DNA from: Burkholderiales bacterium
GTDB lineage: Bacteria > Pseudomonadota > Gammaproteobacteria > Burkholderiales > Nitrosomonadaceae
DNA: 64,000 nucleotides
Assembly: GCA_024235795.1 (NCBI GenBank)
Contig: JACKLR010000002.1
Location: 496,001-560,000, forward strand
Reading direction: 5' to 3'
Program-made: the position numbers and the translations under genes
Shown here: piece by piece, positions 34,097-42,920 of the stretch
Layout: each line of letters starts with the position of its first letter
Position numbering within the stretch: the stretch's first letter is position 1
Notes under the pieces: generated by a model
The model's input: only the letters and a program-made list of their open reading frames with translations
Told to the model about the DNA's origin: nothing
Database searches by the model: none

Positions 34097-36166
34097 GTGC
34101 AAGAAAAACGTTCCGAGGCCCAAAAAACTCTGGAACTTGTTGACAGTTATCTCAAGGAGCATGCACAGGATGAATGGCTGATCAGCGGTCTGGCCGGTGT
34201 TGAAGAACAATTGGATGGCCTGCTTTCCAAGCAAAAAGAAATCGTTCAAGAAGAGGCCAATCAAGAAAAAGCCGTGACGACTCTGGAACGGGTGACAAAA
34301 TCACTTGATGACTGCCAGAAGCAATGCCGCACTCGGAAGCAGGAGCTGGACGACGCATCAATAAGGCTTCAGCAAGGTAAAGATGCATTAAGCCAGTTGC
34401 TGGGGGATCGGCTGTTGCGTGAATACCGCACCGAGAAAGAAACTCTGCTTCGTGAAATGGCCTTCCTGACGAAAATAGCGGAGCTTGAAGACCACCGGGC
34501 CAAATTGGAAGATGGCAAACCCTGTCCACTCTGTGGTGCGACAGAGCACCCATTCGCGGAAGGCAATGTTCCCGTTCCCGATGAAACCGAACAGAAGATT
34601 AAAGCACTCACCAAACTGATCAGCAAGGCTGAGGATCAGGAAGCCGCTATCAAGAAACTTGAAGAAGCTGAGGTCACGGCCCGTAAGAATCTGACGGAGG
34701 GTGAAAAGCAGGAGACAGCAGCGGCTAATGACAAGAAGGCTGCCGAGAAATCCTTTGCCGAGGTGAAGGAAGGTCTGGAAAAACTCCGTGCTGATTTTAC
34801 CGCACGCAGGCAGGCCGTCTCTGCCAAACTCCTGCTGCTTGGCATCACGGAAATCCCCGAGATGCAAGTTTCATCACTGCTTGAGTCACTCAGAGCACGG
34901 CTGAATGCATGGCAGGCCCAGGTTAAGAAAAAAGCTGAAATCGAGAAACAGATTGCAGATCTCGACAGTGAGATGAAGCGTCTAGATGCGGTCATTGAAA
35001 CCCAAAGTACCACCCTGGCCGAAAAGCGGGAACGCCTAGAGACCTTGAAAAAGGATCACACCATCGGGAGTGACGAGCGGAAAGCATTGTACGGTGATAA
35101 AAATCCCGACAATGAGGAGCTCCGCTTGAACAAGACCGTTTCTGATGCCGAAGATGCCGAAAAGAAAGCCAGAGATCGGCACAATGAACTGCACCAAAGA
35201 TGGAACACCGCAAAGACCCATATTGAATCTTTGAAAAAGCGCATCGACCAGAGAGAACCAGAACTGAGAAAGTTGGAAATTGAATTTTCCACAGCGCTTG
35301 CGCCTGCGGGCTTTTCAGATGAGGTACAGTTTTTGGAGGCCAGACTGACCGCTGAGCAGAGGGATGAGCTGTCTACGAAAGCAAAGAAACTGGACGACAA
35401 CCAAACAGATCTCAAGGCCAGACAAAAAGATAGAGAAACACGTTTGGCCACAGAAATTGCCAAAATGGTTACCAACAAATCTCTTGAGGAGATGGAACCG
35501 CAATTCAAAAAGTACGAAGATTCTCTGAAAGATCTGCGGAATATCATTGCCGGTCTCAAGCACAAGCTGAGTGAAAATACAGCAGCCAAAGAGCGGATAA
35601 AAGCAAAGCAAACGGCTATTGAGGCCCAGAAAAAAGAGTGCCATCGATGGGAAAATCTGCACGAATTGATCGGCTCCGCAGACGGAAAGAAATACCGCAA
35701 TTTTGCCCAAGGGCTGACTTTCGAAATGATGATTGGCCATGCCAACCGGCAACTGCAGAAAATGACCGACCGCTACTTGCTGGTCCGTGATGATGCACAG
35801 CCGCTGGAACTCAACGTGGTTGACAATTACCAAGCGGGTGAGATTCGGTCCACGAAGAACCTTTCCGGTGGTGAGAGCTTTATCGTCAGCCTATCGCTGG
35901 CACTGGGGTTGTCCCACATGGCCAGCAAGAATGTCCGTGTGGATTCACTATTTCTGGATGAAGGCTTCGGCACGCTGGACGAGGAAGCCCTCGACACCGC
36001 TCTGGAAACCCTTGCGGGTCTGCAGCAGGACGGTAAGCTAATCGGTGTTATTTCGCACGTACCAGCCCTAAAGGAGCGGATTAGCACCCAGATCCAGGTA
36101 ACGCCTCAAACTGGAGGCAGGAGCCAGATATCCGGTCCTGGATGTTGTCGTAACGGATCTGTCTAG
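34097..36166 (+). pseudogene. sbcC: sbcC lacking its N-terminal ATPase lobe
   Basis: The 689-codon open frame encodes the coiled-coil arms of SbcC with the zinc-hook motif CPLCG near residue 144 and the C-terminal ATPase lobe. That lobe has the signature motif NLSGGESF near 590, Walker B (SLFLDEGFGTLD near 620) and ISHVPALKERI. The N-terminal lobe with Walker A and the first coiled coil is missing, and the IS5 element sits directly at the break. Without Walker A the product cannot be an active SbcCD subunit. sbcD is absent. Confidence 0.88.
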
Positions 36167-36211
36167 CGGAGCTGAAATTTCAAGAAGATGATTAAGAATA
36201 AGGAGACATGA

Positions 36212-36292
36212 ATGAACAAAAAAATCAGCGGCGCAGAGTATCCTCTTTCGAAAATATTCAGCTCCGACTTTGACAACACGTATCACATCTGA
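36212..36292 (+). pseudogene. 5' stub of a DUF262 gene
   Basis: After a good AGGAG site, 26 codons read KKISGAEYPLSKIFSSDF before running into a stop. The string matches the extreme N-terminus of DUF262 (ParB-like) proteins, which continue with an IPxYQRPYAW motif that is missing here. The gene ends 15 bp before the tRNA-Thr remnant, so it was probably cut by an integration or excision event. Confidence 0.6.
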
Positions 36293-36307
36293 AACTAATT
36301 GATTTTA

Positions 36308-36354
36308 TGGTGCTGTTGAGAGGAGTCGAACCTCTGACCTACTGATTACGAAAC
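36308..36354 (-). tRNA. 3' half of a tRNA-Thr(CGU) (attachment-site remnant)
   Basis: Read on the minus strand it runs from the anticodon loop (TTCGTAA, anticodon CGT) through AGTAGGTC, a T arm (AGAGG, TTCGACT, CCTCT), acceptor CAACAGC, discriminator A and CCA. The D arm and 5' acceptor are missing, and the upstream bases cannot pair as an anticodon stem. Tyrosine integrases commonly use the anticodon-to-3' segment as the crossover site, so this is most likely one end of an integrated element. Confidence 0.8.
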
Positions 36355-36743
36355 CTAGTTATAAATTTTGTGTTTATATAAATCAATCACTTGCAATGCT
36401 TGCCAAACATAAAATCAGTGTCACACAACTACATATGATGGTATTTCAGGCGCACTTTGGCACAAATTTGACACAATCAATTTTGCGATCTGTAATATTT
36501 AAAATTGTATCAAAATTTAACTGCAAGAGTTGGCTTGCTATTATTGATACAATGAAACCTTGGTAGTTTTATTTGATCGCATATACAGTTCCGACCTATT
36601 GCCAAGATTCGTTATCGGAGATGGAACTTAAGAAGGCTAAATAAAATACAATGAAAAATAAAGGGATAAGCTGGAGTGATGATTTCCAGGAAAAATAGAT
36701 GGCATAATTTCGTGTTGATAATTTTACCTGATGATACTTTGTC
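36355..36743. other. AT-rich region beside the tRNA-Thr remnant
   Basis: About 390 bases without a convincing gene. GTGTCACAC near 36418 and TTTGACACAATC near 36467 are partly inverted copies, and GGCACAAATTTGACAC suggests arm-type sites for an integrase. The right end leads to the DUF4258 gene and must hold its promoter. Confidence 0.4.
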
Positions 36744-37067
36744 ATGAGTGTGACTTTACAACGGGTTATAGCATTAGTCAGTAACGGGGATGTCCGTATA
36801 TCCGAACATGGTTATGATGAGTTATCACACGACAATATCTTTGCAAGAGATATTCTCTCAGGTATTGGTGAGGCAATAGTCGTAGAAGATTATCCAGACT
36901 ATCCGAAAGGCCCATGTGTACTGGTGTTACAAAAAGATAAAAAGAACAAGCCAATCCATGTAGTGTGGGGTATTCCTAGAAATGCGGACATGCCAGCTGT
37001 TGTCGTTACGGCTTATCGCCCTGACTGTGATAAGTGGAGTAATGATTTTTTGAGGAGATTACGATGA
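36744..37067 (+). CDS. DUF4258 protein, probable toxin of a toxin-antitoxin pair
   Basis: The 107-aa protein carries a DUF4258 domain (VRISEHGYDELSHDNI, VEDYPDYPKGPCVLVLQ, VVTAYRPDCDKW), a small RelE/BrnT-like fold often encoded with a short partner. Its stop overlaps the next start by 4 bp (ATGA), indicating translational coupling. An mRNA-cleaving role is possible by fold analogy but is not established. Confidence 0.7.
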   Translation: MSVTLQRVIALVSNGDVRISEHGYDELSHDNIFARDILSGIGEAIVVEDYPDYPKGPCVLVLQKDKKNKPIHVVWGIPRNADMPAVVVTAYRPDCDKWSNDFLRRLR

Positions 37068-37279
37068 ATAATAAACATCTAACAAAATTGGTACGAGAAG
37101 GCCAATACATTGCGGAAGTTGAGATCGAGTTGATAGACGCAGGAGAAGGCTGGTCGCCTTATTTGTCGATTGAAGACGCATATAAATTAGATGATGTTCG
37201 TGCTGCCTTGCAACGCGGAGATATTCGTACCGCAGGAAAATTTGGTAGAGTTTATACGTTGACGCCTTTAGCAGTATAA
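37064..37279 (+). CDS. small partner of the DUF4258 protein (putative antitoxin)
   Basis: A 71-aa protein containing VREGQYIAEVEIELI and WSPYLSIEDAYKLDDVRAAL, a compact fold commonly found immediately after DUF4258 genes. The arrangement suggests an antitoxin, although it lacks an obvious DNA-binding motif. Confidence 0.65.
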   Translation: MNNKHLTKLVREGQYIAEVEIELIDAGEGWSPYLSIEDAYKLDDVRAALQRGDIRTAGKFGRVYTLTPLAV

Positions 37280-37345
37280 ATTTTGAGTATTGGTATCAGC
37301 TAGAAACTGACTAATAATCTATGTACTTACGCAGCAGGGGCACCT

Positions 37346-37758
37346 ATGTGCGGCGGAATTGAATATCAGAGTGAAAAGATATATTTCCCGCAACCGGGGC
37401 GCGGTTGCCGGTGCGTTTGCGAGATGGCAGTGTAACTTGGATAGCCTGGGGCAGACGCAAGGATGAAGCCACTGGTAAATTTCCGATCGGCGGCTGGGCA
37501 CGACTGAATTCCATCAAAAGCGGCCGATGGAAGCCCTGGCATCTAAGACCAGTTTTAATTGCCACTAACCAGTTCATGGAAAAAGACCATGACAATCAAT
37601 CACGCTGGATAGAACTGGATAAGCGGATGGTGATTCAGGAATTATTGGCAGAAAGAGACAAAGAAACTCGGGTTTATGTGGTGACTATCGACACACCACC
37701 TGAATATGCCTGGATACATGACCGTTGGCCGAGATTGGTGCGATTGACGGATCAATAA
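37346..37758 (+). pseudogene. SRAP-like mini gene, copy B, frameshifted
   Basis: This copy matches the SRAP-like gene at 25122 over its full length, including the start MCGGIEYQ and the 30 bases upstream. One base is missing after codon 19 (near 37398), which moves the rest (PVRLRDGSVTWIAWGRRKDE onward) into another frame. A TTG at 37405 could restart translation, but the product would lack the N-terminal Cys. Either the gene is decayed or a base was missed in sequencing. Confidence 0.75.
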
Positions 37759-37975
37759 TCTGGTCTTAGTTTTCCGAACAAAGACCATTTATGAAACAAA
37801 CCTACTTCGCCCATTTAAACCTCTGGAAACTCATATCCAGGGGCAAGTTTAGCACTGGAAACGCCATAGAGTGCTAAATGATTTCTTAACCACAGTCGGT
37901 ATTCTTTGCCTTGCAGGCTGTGTCCCGAAGAACAGTCCACTATCCAAGACAACTTTATCCACGATTCTTCAGGGT

Positions 37976-39436
37976 TTATTTGGCATTGGAGGCTGATGGC
38001 TTATTCGTCGCTTGGGCATCAATTAGTACTAGCTCTTTTCCTTCCGTTAGCTCTAGTTCATTCATCACTCTTTTAACATTTGCTAGCTCGACAGCGGAAA
38101 AGTAGAGAATAACTTTGATAGATTTCTTAGTTTGATTCGCTGACTTGTAAATCTCGACCTGCTTTGCTAGATTTTGCTTCAGCTTGGAATTACTAGCAAG
38201 CTTGAATTCTACTAGCGTACTATCGTTTGAGCCTCGAGAAATTTTATAATCGACAGGGCCTCTCCCATTGTTTACTTCGGTATTTACATCATCTTTTGAT
38301 GCATACCACGTGAGCCGAAACATAAGCTGAAGATCAGATTCGCGCTTGAGGGGTTGGCCTTTCACGTAAAAAATTCGGTACCCATCATTATTTTCGATCA
38401 CTTGTTTGAGAAAAAGTACGCGTTTGTAAGCTTCTTCATAAGTATTGTCAGCCGTAGAATAAAATTTACTATCCTCTCGAAGGCTTTCAATTAGCGCAGA
38501 AACCTGCCGAATGAAAACTGCTTCTGTTTCAAGAACTTTTTGTTTGCTGAGTGCGACAGCCTGCTCCCCAGTATCTTCTTTTAATCGAATATATCGATCA
38601 ATAAGCTCAGGGAATTTCCGTAAAGTTTTCGCGATCGCTTCGTTGATCTCTCGCTGTTTGGCATCTTCTGGAATTCGGCGGAGAAAATAGTCATTAATTT
38701 GCCCTCTTAGTTCATCATTTGGAATGGCGCTTAAAATATCGTTAAAATCTCCGAAAATGTCGTATTTATTAATCCATGCCTCGTCTTTGGTTAAAATGTC
38801 TTTTGGGGTTAAAAGCAAATAATCTCCGTCTATATATGGAAGCGTGAACTTTTTTCCTATCCAGCGACGTGTTTCGTAGCCAAATTCCGAATGTGGGACA
38901 ATAATTGATTTAGTTTGAGATTTATTGAGATATAAATCAGCAAACTTTTGAGTGTACTCACATAGAAAGCCCTTTATTAGGTTTGTTGTGAAATCACTAA
39001 TGTTATCTTTTCCTACGCCATCCTTTATTAAGCACAGTTTCTCGAGATGACTACCTTTAGTAATCTGTTCGGAACCAAAATTCGTGAATATGGTGGAGAG
39101 ATTGTCATTTAATGCGGTAGCAAAATTTTTCCCTAGTCCTGAGCCGCTATTTCCAACCTTACTAAAACCTAACCAGTTTTGTTTTACCTCAGGAAACAAG
39201 AACCAATGATGTATCAAACCTTTTGATATCGGCCCCGCCTCAGACATCTCTCTTAGAAAACTAATGTATTTAATTATCCGTTGATGAAGATCCTGATACT
39301 CAGGCTTGTCGCTATTGAACAATAAAAATGGATCAATGAATACCGGTAGATCATTGATTAGTGAAATATTAAAAGCTCCGTATTTTTCCATGTCCTCAGG
39401 TGAGACCTTGAAATAATCCGTAAAATAAACATTCAT
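37976..39436 (-). CDS. PD-(D/E)XK-like nuclease protein of unknown family
   Basis: The 486-aa protein has no family name I can give. Its C-terminal part reads GRGPVDYKISRG then STLVEFKLASNSKL, where Asp and the Glu-Phe-Lys string are spaced as in PD-(D/E)XK nucleases. The following KQVEIYKSANQTKKSIKVILYFS resembles the last strand of that fold. The N-terminal 300 residues are mostly helical. Gene context (restriction system, DUF3800 partner, toxin-like pair) suggests a role in defence. It replaced the middle of a duplicated SRAP-HU block. Confidence 0.55.
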   Translation of the reverse strand: MNVYFTDYFKVSPEDMEKYGAFNISLINDLPVFIDPFLLFNSDKPEYQDLHQRIIKYISFLREMSEAGPISKGLIHHWFLFPEVKQNWLGFSKVGNSGSGLGKNFATALNDNLSTIFTNFGSEQITKGSHLEKLCLIKDGVGKDNISDFTTNLIKGFLCEYTQKFADLYLNKSQTKSIIVPHSEFGYETRRWIGKKFTLPYIDGDYLLLTPKDILTKDEAWINKYDIFGDFNDILSAIPNDELRGQINDYFLRRIPEDAKQREINEAIAKTLRKFPELIDRYIRLKEDTGEQAVALSKQKVLETEAVFIRQVSALIESLREDSKFYSTADNTYEEAYKRVLFLKQVIENNDGYRIFYVKGQPLKRESDLQLMFRLTWYASKDDVNTEVNNGRGPVDYKISRGSNDSTLVEFKLASNSKLKQNLAKQVEIYKSANQTKKSIKVILYFSAVELANVKRVMNELELTEGKELVLIDAQATNKPSASNAK

Positions 39437-39631
39437 GACGGAACCAGGTGAAATCTAACAAGTAATTATAGGGTTTCTTATATTCTTGATGCTATTGCAT
39501 TGCTTACAACAAAGTTGGATGCTATCAGAATTTGATAACTATATAATCATAAATGTAAAATATGACAATTACAGCTGTATTAGTTGCTTCATATTATTGT
39601 TTAGTGACTCATAAAACAAAAGGAATAATGA

Positions 39632-40562
39632 ATGACCAAAGTTATTTTTGCCTGCGACGAGTCAGGCGCTAAGGGATATGCCGATAAAGGCGAAACTTAT
39701 CCTGGAGAAGTGGGTGTTTTCGCGGGTTTTCTCATCCTTGACGAATGTGTAGGTGATTCATTACCAAAATTTATGGAAATTTATAATCGATACAAGCCTA
39801 CTAAGGGGAAACACCACATAACTGATTTAGACAACCACTTGAAGGAATCTCTTCGGCAGGAAGTATATCAAACCATCCGAGATTTCACTCTTCCGTGTTT
39901 TTGGTATGCCATCCATGTGGAGGGCTTGCATGCTTATCACATATCTACAGCTGTCATTGTTCAAAAAGCTAATGAGATATTGCAGGAAGTTAACAGTGAA
40001 AAAGTGTCACATTAAGTGTGGTAGTCCGCGAACCAATCCTGCATCAATGCATATCGAACTCTTTTGCGGACTCTACGGACATCTGATTGCATTCTTAGAA
40101 GAACGGGAGCGAAAGGAAGTCGATATCGAAATTCGTATAGATCAAATCGACAATCCGATCGTCGAAGATTTTGAGGCGATTGCCAAAAAACTGCTCTCTC
40201 AGGATCCTGTAGTGCATAAAACGACAGGGTGGAACACTGTTACAGAAACAAAGGTGGATGGCGAGATAAAGGTTGAATTAAAACTTCCTCAGCATATGCA
40301 CATCGAGACGGTCATTCGAAGTCTCAGTATAAAACCTGTGGGGGAGGAGGATGGTTTTGTCTTAGCGGCAGATGTTTTGGCTAATAGTCTCAATCATTTG
40401 TTTAAGAATCGCCAAGATGTGGATCGTTACAGCGATTTAAATACACCGGAGGCTGTGGCCACTCATCCATTAGCCAAATATCTTGATACGTTCAATGACT
40501 GGGGAGTAGGAGATATTGTTGGTGACAGGCTTTACAGTCATCCAAAAGCACCAAAAATCTAG
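39632..40562 (+). pseudogene. DUF3800 gene with a frameshift at an A-run
   Basis: The first 127 codons begin MTKVIFACDESGAKGY and include KHHITDLDNH, which fits DUF3800 (RNase H-like, often found with defence genes). At about 40000 an AAAAA run breaks the frame. Removing one A continues smoothly into KCHIKCGSPRTNPAS and a further 180 codons ending in HPKAPKI. Only that reading gives a full-length product of about 309 aa. It is divergent from the nuclease-like gene, and both may share the 195-bp promoter region. Confidence 0.7.
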
Positions 40563-40695
40563 GAAGAAATGCAATTGGCATCTGATAATGACAGAGTACG
40601 GTTAACTTAATAGAAGTTTATGAATAGTCGTTGCTCACAATCCTATGGGACTTTGGTGTCATCTGTTTAAATTCATTCATGACGTAACCGTCACT

Positions 40696-40724
40696 AGGGA
40701 ATTGCTATACCTTGATAATTCCCT
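40696..40724. terminator. hairpin downstream of the truncated HU gene (copy B)
   Basis: AGGGAATT pairs with AATTCCCT around a 13-base loop. Compared with copy A (AGGGAATC with GATTCCCT) both arms have changed together so that base pairing is kept. Confidence 0.65.
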
Positions 40725-40805
40725 GGTCCCTCCAATCAAAACTTACCTGATCATATTATTTTTCTTTTTCAATCTGTTTAATCCCTGCTGATTTAGCTGC
40801 ATGGG

Positions 40806-41087
40806 CTATTTTACACAAACTGCAGCATCAGATAGCGCTTTTCCTGGCTTGAATTTAACGACTTTTTTGGCAGGAATTGTGATGGTTTCGCCAGTCAATG
40901 GATTGCGGCCTTCACGACCTGCACGTTCTGCCACTGAAAAAGTACCAAACCCCACTAACTGAACATCATTGCCGCTTGCCATGGTTTCTTGAATAACTTC
41001 AAGCAATCCGTTTAGCATGGCAGTTGTTTGGGCTTTGGTGGTTTTAGAACGAGTAGCAACGGCTTCAATCAATTCAGTCTTGTTCAT
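40806..41087 (-). CDS. HU-family DNA-binding protein, C-terminally altered copy
   Basis: This 93-aa copy is nearly identical to the HU at 25683 through the DNA-binding arm (AERAGREGRNPLTGE) and AKKVVKFKPGKALSDAA. A 21-base insertion (CATGGGCTATTTTACACAAAC) then replaces one base, shifts the frame and ends the protein with VCVK instead of the Lys-rich tail. The core fold is intact, so the protein may still function. The ATG at 41087 was chosen to match the first copy. Confidence 0.85.
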   Translation of the reverse strand: MNKTELIEAVATRSKTTKAQTTAMLNGLLEVIQETMASGNDVQLVGFGTFSVAERAGREGRNPLTGETITIPAKKVVKFKPGKALSDAAVCVK

Positions 41088-41217
41088 GGAGGTGCCCAAT
41101 TGGTGGTTTAAGAAGTGGTTGGTAATCTAGCAGGGTATAATGTGAAAAATCAATAACTTTTAAGAATTATATGTACTTGCTCCATGAAAACTCACTTTAT
41201 TCGCAAATATAAGACAC

Positions 41218-41239
41218 ATTCAGGATTTCAATCCTGAAT
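41218..41239. repeat. perfect palindrome upstream of the restriction locus
   Basis: ATTCAGGATT and AATCCTGAAT form a perfect 10-bp inverted repeat around two bases. TTTTTT lies 7 bases further on the plus strand. It may be a terminator for transcripts coming from the left or a regulator site. I found no gene that clearly uses it. Confidence 0.45.
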
Positions 41240-41435
41240 GAATTGCTTTTTTGCTCGCTATAGGTGCACGCATGGCATCTCCTATAGAAGCAAGATTATG
41301 TGGATGTGGTTTTCCTCCATAACAATTTTTGCAACAGAACCGCCAGTTACATAAATCATTATCTCGTACGACTGTTAAAGAGCAGAATAAATTGAATTTA
41401 TGCATGAGTTAGTTCATATCGCTATAATCAACCAG

Positions 41436-42920
41436 ATGAACGAAAATAAACTAACCCTCTCCCAACTAGAACAATACCTCTCCAAAGCCGCATGGATCTT
41501 GAAAGGTCCGGTCGACGCCTCAGATTTCAAAGTATACATATTTCCTTTGTTATTTTTTAAGCGGATATCGGATGTTTATGATGAAGAATTTCGTAGCGCA
41601 CTGGAAGAATCCGATGGCGATCAGGAATATGCATCCTTACCGGAATTTCATCGTTTCGAGATCCCCGAAGGCTGTCATTGGAATGATGTGCGAGAAACAT
41701 CAACCAATGTCGGTTTAGCCATAGAAAAAGCTTTAAGAGGGATAGAGCAAGCCAATCAGGAATTCTTGTATGGAATTTTTGGTGATGCGCAGTGGAGCAA
41801 CAAAAACAAACTCTCAGACAGTCTGCTGATCAATTTAGTTGAACACTTTTCTCAGTACACTCTGGGAAATGAAAAAATCAATCCGGACATGCTTGGGCAG
41901 GCTTACGAATATCTGATCAAACATTTTGCCGACCTTACCAACAAAAAAGCTGGGGAGTTTTATACCCCCCGTTCTGTAGTGCATTTATTGGGATTAATCC
42001 TCGATCCGCATGAAAGCGAAAGTATTTATGACCCAGCGTGCGGCACCGGCGGCATGTTGCTTGAATGTGTCGATCATCTAAAGCATAACCATGAAGATTT
42101 CCGCACACTAAAACTTTACGGTCAAGAAAAAAACCTGACGTCCAGCTCAATCGCTCGAATGAACATGTTTCTGCATGGGATAGAAGATTTTGAAATCCTC
42201 CGGGGTGATACGTTACGCAACCCGGCCTTTTTTGAAGCCGATGGGCTAAAAACTTTCGATTGCGTGATCGCAAATCCGCCATTTTCCTTAGATAATTGGG
42301 GAGCAGGAAGCTGGGCGAATGATCCTTTTGGTAGAAATATTGGAGGGGTACCTCCGAAAAGTAATGGCGACATGGCCTGGGTTCAGCACATGGTTAAATC
42401 CATGAACAGCACCGGCAGAATGACCGTCGTGCTGCCGCATGGTGCGTTATTCCGTAAAGGGGCTGAAGGCACTATACGACAAGCGTTGATAGAACAAGAT
42501 TTGCTGGAAGCCGTAATTGGTTTGGGACCAAATATTTTCTATGGAGCGCAACTGGCCGCTTGTTTGATGGTATTCCAGCAGAACAAAGCACCCGAGAAAA
42601 AACACAAAGTCCTTTTTATCGATGCTTCCGATCAAATCAGGGCTGGTAGAGCACAGAATCACCTGGAGTCGGTGCATGTCAAGCAAATTCATGATTGGTA
42701 TCAGGCTTTTCATAATGTTGAAAACTACGTCAAAGTGGCCACAATCGATGATCTCAAAGAAAACGATTACAACTTAAACATTCCGCTATACGTGGAAAAA
42801 ATCATCGAAGATAATCTGCCTAGTGTGGAAGAGGCATTAAGCGATTTAAAAGCTGCCTGGCAAGCCACTTTGCAAGCAGAAGAAAAATTCAAAATAATTT
42901 TAAAAGGATTTTTAAAATGA
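41436..42920 (+). CDS. hsdM: type I restriction-modification methyltransferase subunit, copy 1
   Basis: An N6-adenine methyltransferase of the HsdM type. The N-terminal HsdM_N helices (LTLSQLEQYLSKAAWIL, IFPLLFFKRISDVYDEEF) precede the SAM-binding motif DPACGTGGML and the catalytic NPPF (ANPPFSLDNWG near residue 285). The ATG at 41436 was chosen to match family starts, and ATG 41400 would add 12 residues. It is not followed by hsdS. Instead its stop overlaps a DUF262 gene by 4 bp, and a second, distinct hsdM lies beyond that. Confidence 0.9.
   Translation: MNENKLTLSQLEQYLSKAAWILKGPVDASDFKVYIFPLLFFKRISDVYDEEFRSALEESDGDQEYASLPEFHRFEIPEGCHWNDVRETSTNVGLAIEKALRGIEQANQEFLYGIFGDAQWSNKNKLSDSLLINLVEHFSQYTLGNEKINPDMLGQAYEYLIKHFADLTNKKAGEFYTPRSVVHLLGLILDPHESESIYDPACGTGGMLLECVDHLKHNHEDFRTLKLYGQEKNLTSSSIARMNMFLHGIEDFEILRGDTLRNPAFFEADGLKTFDCVIANPPFSLDNWGAGSWANDPFGRNIGGVPPKSNGDMAWVQHMVKSMNSTGRMTVVLPHGALFRKGAEGTIRQALIEQDLLEAVIGLGPNIFYGAQLAACLMVFQQNKAPEKKHKVLFIDASDQIRAGRAQNHLESVHVKQIHDWYQAFHNVENYVKVATIDDLKENDYNLNIPLYVEKIIEDNLPSVEEALSDLKAAWQATLQAEEKFKIILKGFLK

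Noticed and set aside
34182..36087. Several minus-strand frames opposite the sbcC remnant
   Set aside because: They are shadows of the long plus-strand coiled-coil frame, Ser/Phe-rich and without start signals.
36308..36354. Functional tRNA-Thr
   Set aside because: The 5' half is absent and upstream bases cannot form the anticodon stem or acceptor.
41220..41405. Minus-strand 61-codon frame with Cys pairs (CNWRFCCKNC) upstream of hsdM copy 1
   Set aside because: It has no ribosome-binding site, overlaps the possible start of hsdM, and ends in a palindrome. I could not link it to a family, so I left it out as a gene.
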